A DNA stretch of 35,966 nt. It comes from Sneathiella sp. (lineage in GTDB: Bacteria > Pseudomonadota > Alphaproteobacteria > Sneathiellales > Sneathiellaceae). The translations under genes and the position numbers were made by a program. The DNA lies in NCBI RefSeq assembly GCF_002694385.1, contig NZ_NZMB01000023.1:63678-99643 (forward strand). Direction: 5' to 3'. The notes beneath the pieces were generated by a model. It did not search any database. It was not told where the DNA came from and worked only from the letters and a program-made list of their open reading frames with translations. Of the stretch, positions 33,375 to 35,966 are shown one piece after another. How positions within the stretch are numbered: position 1 is the first letter of the stretch; each line of letters starts with the position of its first letter.

Positions 33375-34663
33375 AAATCCGGTTGTTCTGGAAAATCCTG
33401 ATCGGTTTCTGGATCACCCTGTTCCTCATCATGCAGGGGGTCTGGCTGCTCGCCGTGCTGGTCCGCGACGGCCCCATCGCACCGGATAGATGGCTCATCG
33501 CCCGTGTGGCGCCCGTTGCCCTGCCCCCCTTGCAACAGGCCCTCACCGACGGCGGGCCCGCCGCCTTTGAAAGGGTTCTGGCCACCCTGCCCGAAGAAGA
33601 TCGCGCCCGCATCCATTTACTGACTGCGGATGCGGCGGCAAATCGCCCGGAGGATCCGGAACTGATTGAACGGCTAACGGATGCAACCGCGCCCGATGGC
33701 GCCCGTTACGTTATTGCCTATCAGGGACGGCAATCCCCTCGCCGTTCCCATTTTCGTCCTCCGATGGAGTTTATTGTTGTCGGCGCGGCCGGCGGTTTTC
33801 TGTTCAGCGCCATTCTCGCCTGGTATATCACCTCCCCCATCCGGCGGCTGCGCTATGGCCTCAATCGGCTGGCCCATGGCGATCTGGATGTAAGGCTGGA
33901 GCCAAAAATTGGACGCCGCCGCGACGAGATTGCCGATCTCGCCCGTGATTTCGATCTCACCGCAACGCATCTAAGACAGGCAATGGAAGCTCGCGACCGC
34001 CTCTTCCATGATGTCTCCCATGAGTTGCGCTCTCCCCTCACCCGTTTGCAACTCGCCATCGAACTTGCCCGGCAGGATCCATCCCGCATGATCTCCTCCA
34101 TGAACCGGATCGAGCGTGAAGCGCGCCGTCTCGACGATCTGATCGACGAGTTGCTCACCTTCGCCCGATCGGAAAACAGCCTGACCCAGTCAGACGAGTT
34201 TTTCGATCTGGTCGGCGTTGTCGAAAGCGTCATCGCCGATGCAACCTTCGAGGCAACAACGAAGGGCGTGCATATCAATCCCCACCTCGCGGATGCGCAA
34301 GCCTCGGCGCGGCCCAGCATACAGGGCCGTGCCGAGCTGATCCGCCGCGCCATCGAAAATGTGATCCGCAATGCCATTCGCTACTCGGCTACAGGCCAGC
34401 AGATTGATGTAACGGTCCGCTTCGATACCGCGGAGAATACCTATACTGTGGAAATCCTTGATGAGGGGCCGGGCCTGACCGAGGCGGAGATTGAGAAAAT
34501 GTTCGAACCCTTTATCCGCCATGATGAACGCAGCGGCGGTTTCGGCCTTGGCCTGACCATCGCCAAACGCGCCGTCGATGCCCATAACGGCAATATCACG
34601 GCCCGAAACCGCCCAACCGGCGGCCTCAACTTCACAATCAGATTACCGATCAGCAGTGGTTAA
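33371..34663 (+). CDS. EnvZ/CpxA-type sensor histidine kinase
   Basis: This 430-residue inner-membrane kinase has membrane spans at about 10-30 and 134-152. Between them is a periplasmic sensor of only about 100 residues. HAMP (about 153-205) and the dimerisation domain with His217 in DVSHELRSPLTRLQLAIE follow. The ATPase domain has NVIRNAIRYS (N box), DEGPGL (G1) and GGFGLGLTIAKR (G2). It is translationally coupled to the regulator gene. Together with the efflux operon it suggests sensing of an envelope-active compound or stress. Confidence 0.94.
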   Translation: MKIRLFWKILIGFWITLFLIMQGVWLLAVLVRDGPIAPDRWLIARVAPVALPPLQQALTDGGPAAFERVLATLPEEDRARIHLLTADAAANRPEDPELIERLTDATAPDGARYVIAYQGRQSPRRSHFRPPMEFIVVGAAGGFLFSAILAWYITSPIRRLRYGLNRLAHGDLDVRLEPKIGRRRDEIADLARDFDLTATHLRQAMEARDRLFHDVSHELRSPLTRLQLAIELARQDPSRMISSMNRIEREARRLDDLIDELLTFARSENSLTQSDEFFDLVGVVESVIADATFEATTKGVHINPHLADAQASARPSIQGRAELIRRAIENVIRNAIRYSATGQQIDVTVRFDTAENTYTVEILDEGPGLTEAEIEKMFEPFIRHDERSGGFGLGLTIAKRAVDAHNGNITARNRPTGGLNFTIRLPISSG

Positions 34664-34736
34664 AAATATCGATAGGTAATTATTCTAAAATTTTAACTAC
34701 GGCAGTAAAGCCGCATAAGAGAAACCGAATAATACA

Positions 34737-35966
34737 TTATTCTTCTGTAAATCGCTTTCTAAGCTCGGTTTTCAAGATTTTCCCATAATTGCTTTTGGGG
34801 AGTTCATCGACGAAGAAATACTCCTTCGGCCGCTTGAACCGGGCGATATTGTTGAGGCACAGCTCTTCAAGCTCTTCCGCTGTCACGCTCTCCCCTTCCC
34901 GCAGCACCACGAAGGCGACCACTTCCTCGCCCCAGTCGGCTTCCGGACGACCGACGACAGACACCTCATCCAGGCGACTGTCCATGAGCAGTACTTCCTC
35001 AATCTCACGGGGATATATATTTGTTCCGCCGCTGATGATCATATCTTTGGAACGGTCCTTCAGGGTGAGAAATCCGTCTTCATCCAGAAACCCGACATCC
35101 CCGGTATGGAGCCAGCCGTTCCGGATCGCGCTGCTGGTGGCTTCCGGATTATTCCAATAGCCCGCCATGACGACATCGCTCCTGAGGACAATTTCACCGA
35201 TTTCTCCGGTTGGCACCTCATTGTCGTTCTCATCGAAAATACGAACCTCAACCCCCGTGCGCGGCAGGCCGACGCTTGAAAGCCGCTTCTCATATTTCGG
35301 ATTATCATAATCGGCATGCAAATCCTTGCTGAGGCTGGTGCCGGTGTTCGGCGACTCGCCCTGTCCGAAAATCTGCATGATGCAAGGTCCGAATGTGGCA
35401 ATGGCGCGCTTCGTATCCTCCAGATACATGGGGGCCCCGCCATAGTAGATCGTCTTGATATTCTCGGACCTGGCTTCGCTTGCCTTCGGATGGTTCGTCA
35501 TCCGCGTCAGCATCGTCGGCGCGGCCATAAAGGTTGCGTTCTTATAGATTTCAAGAAGGCCGAATATCTCCTCCACATCAAATCCGCCGCTTTCCGGCAC
35601 GATATGGTGCGATGCCTTGATAAGATGCGGAATGGCGTAAAGGCCATCCGCATGAGACATCGGGGCCGTGTGGAAATAGCTATCCTCCGGCGAGGGTTGA
35701 TCGACATCCGCGTAATATCGCAATGTCATGGCCAGCAGGGTCCGATGCGTGAGCGTCGCCCCTTTCGGCCGTCCCGTCGTTCCGCTGGTATAGAAAATCC
35801 AGGCCGGGTCTGTCTCCGATACATCCACCATCTCTATCGGAGAATGGGTCGTCAGGGCCTCATATTCATCGTCACTGACGCAGAATACCCGCTCAAACCC
35901 GTCGATTGTTTCCAGGAATTCACTAATACCCGCGGTCAGGTTCTCGGTGACAAAGCAGACTTTGGC
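34737..35966 (-). CDS. AMP-forming acyl-CoA synthetase, 3' part (5' end outside the window)
   Basis: This ANL-superfamily ligase is cut by the right edge; 409 residues are visible with no stop up to the edge. It shows the phosphate-binding loop YTSGTTGRPKGATLTH, the FGQGES segment, GWLHTGDVGF (ATP-binding Asp), DRSKDMIISGGTNIYPREIE hinge region and the catalytic lysine near the end (NYGKILKTELRKRF). The order and forms are those of medium/long-chain acyl-CoA synthetases of the FadD/AcsA type, forming acyl-AMP then acyl-CoA. The specific acid is unknown. It converges with the sensor kinase gene; no clear terminator is visible in the 73-bp gap. Confidence 0.92.
   Translation of the reverse strand, partial: AKVCFVTENLTAGISEFLETIDGFERVFCVSDDEYEALTTHSPIEMVDVSETDPAWIFYTSGTTGRPKGATLTHRTLLAMTLRYYADVDQPSPEDSYFHTAPMSHADGLYAIPHLIKASHHIVPESGGFDVEEIFGLLEIYKNATFMAAPTMLTRMTNHPKASEARSENIKTIYYGGAPMYLEDTKRAIATFGPCIMQIFGQGESPNTGTSLSKDLHADYDNPKYEKRLSSVGLPRTGVEVRIFDENDNEVPTGEIGEIVLRSDVVMAGYWNNPEATSSAIRNGWLHTGDVGFLDEDGFLTLKDRSKDMIISGGTNIYPREIEEVLLMDSRLDEVSVVGRPEADWGEEVVAFVVLREGESVTAEELEELCLNNIARFKRPKEYFFVDELPKSNYGKILKTELRKRFTEE

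Overview
The window reads as chromosomal DNA of a free-living, flagellated alphaproteobacterium of moderately high GC. The main evidence is a CckA-type hybrid histidine kinase at the end of a flgB-flgC-fliE-fliQ-fliR-flhB operon, a second flagellar operon with fliO and fliP, and a consensus CtrA site (TTAA-N7-TTAAC). No genus can be named from the sequence alone. I see no tRNA, rRNA, CRISPR array, transposase or integrase.

Layout. Positions 1-290 hold the structured 3' end of a rightward transcript that enters from outside, meeting the leftward transcript of an M24/creatinase-like hydrolase at back-to-back terminators. Positions 1.6-4.7 kb hold an AraC-family regulator that lacks a canonical start codon at its likely 5' end, followed by a 658-residue protein I do not recognise. 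The ribosome binding site of that protein lies inside an 11-bp RNA hairpin. Positions 4.9-16.4 kb form a catabolic island: a LysR regulator, an ALDH7 (AmaB-type) dehydrogenase and an FAD amine/amino-acid oxidase on the plus strand; then, on the minus strand, a complete Dpp/Opp-type ABC importer (binding protein, two permeases, fused double ATPase) with an M20 peptidase; then a divergent IclR regulator. Together they suggest uptake of a peptide or amide, hydrolysis in the cytoplasm, and oxidation of the released amine or cyclic imino acid to an acid.

Positions 16.4-26.5 kb are flagellar and cell-cycle. The leftward operon flgB to cckA couples the basal body and export gate to the CckA kinase. 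A DJ-1/PfpI-like gene without its nucleophile follows. The rightward operon encodes a FlhB C-domain paralogue, a small helical protein, FliO, FliP, an EndoU-family nuclease with a membrane or signal segment, and a translationally coupled 110-residue protein. A CtrA site then precedes a FlgC-like gene.

Positions 26.5-36 kb hold an Sfp-type phosphopantetheinyl transferase, a hemerythrin-domain protein behind a perfect FNR/ANR-type box, a MacA-MacB-outer-membrane-factor efflux operon divergent from an OmpR/EnvZ-type two-component pair, and the 3' part of an acyl-CoA synthetase cut by the right edge.

The most unusual elements are the EndoU nuclease with its coupled partner inside a flagellar export operon, and the AraC/orphan pair with its hairpin-masked ribosome binding site.
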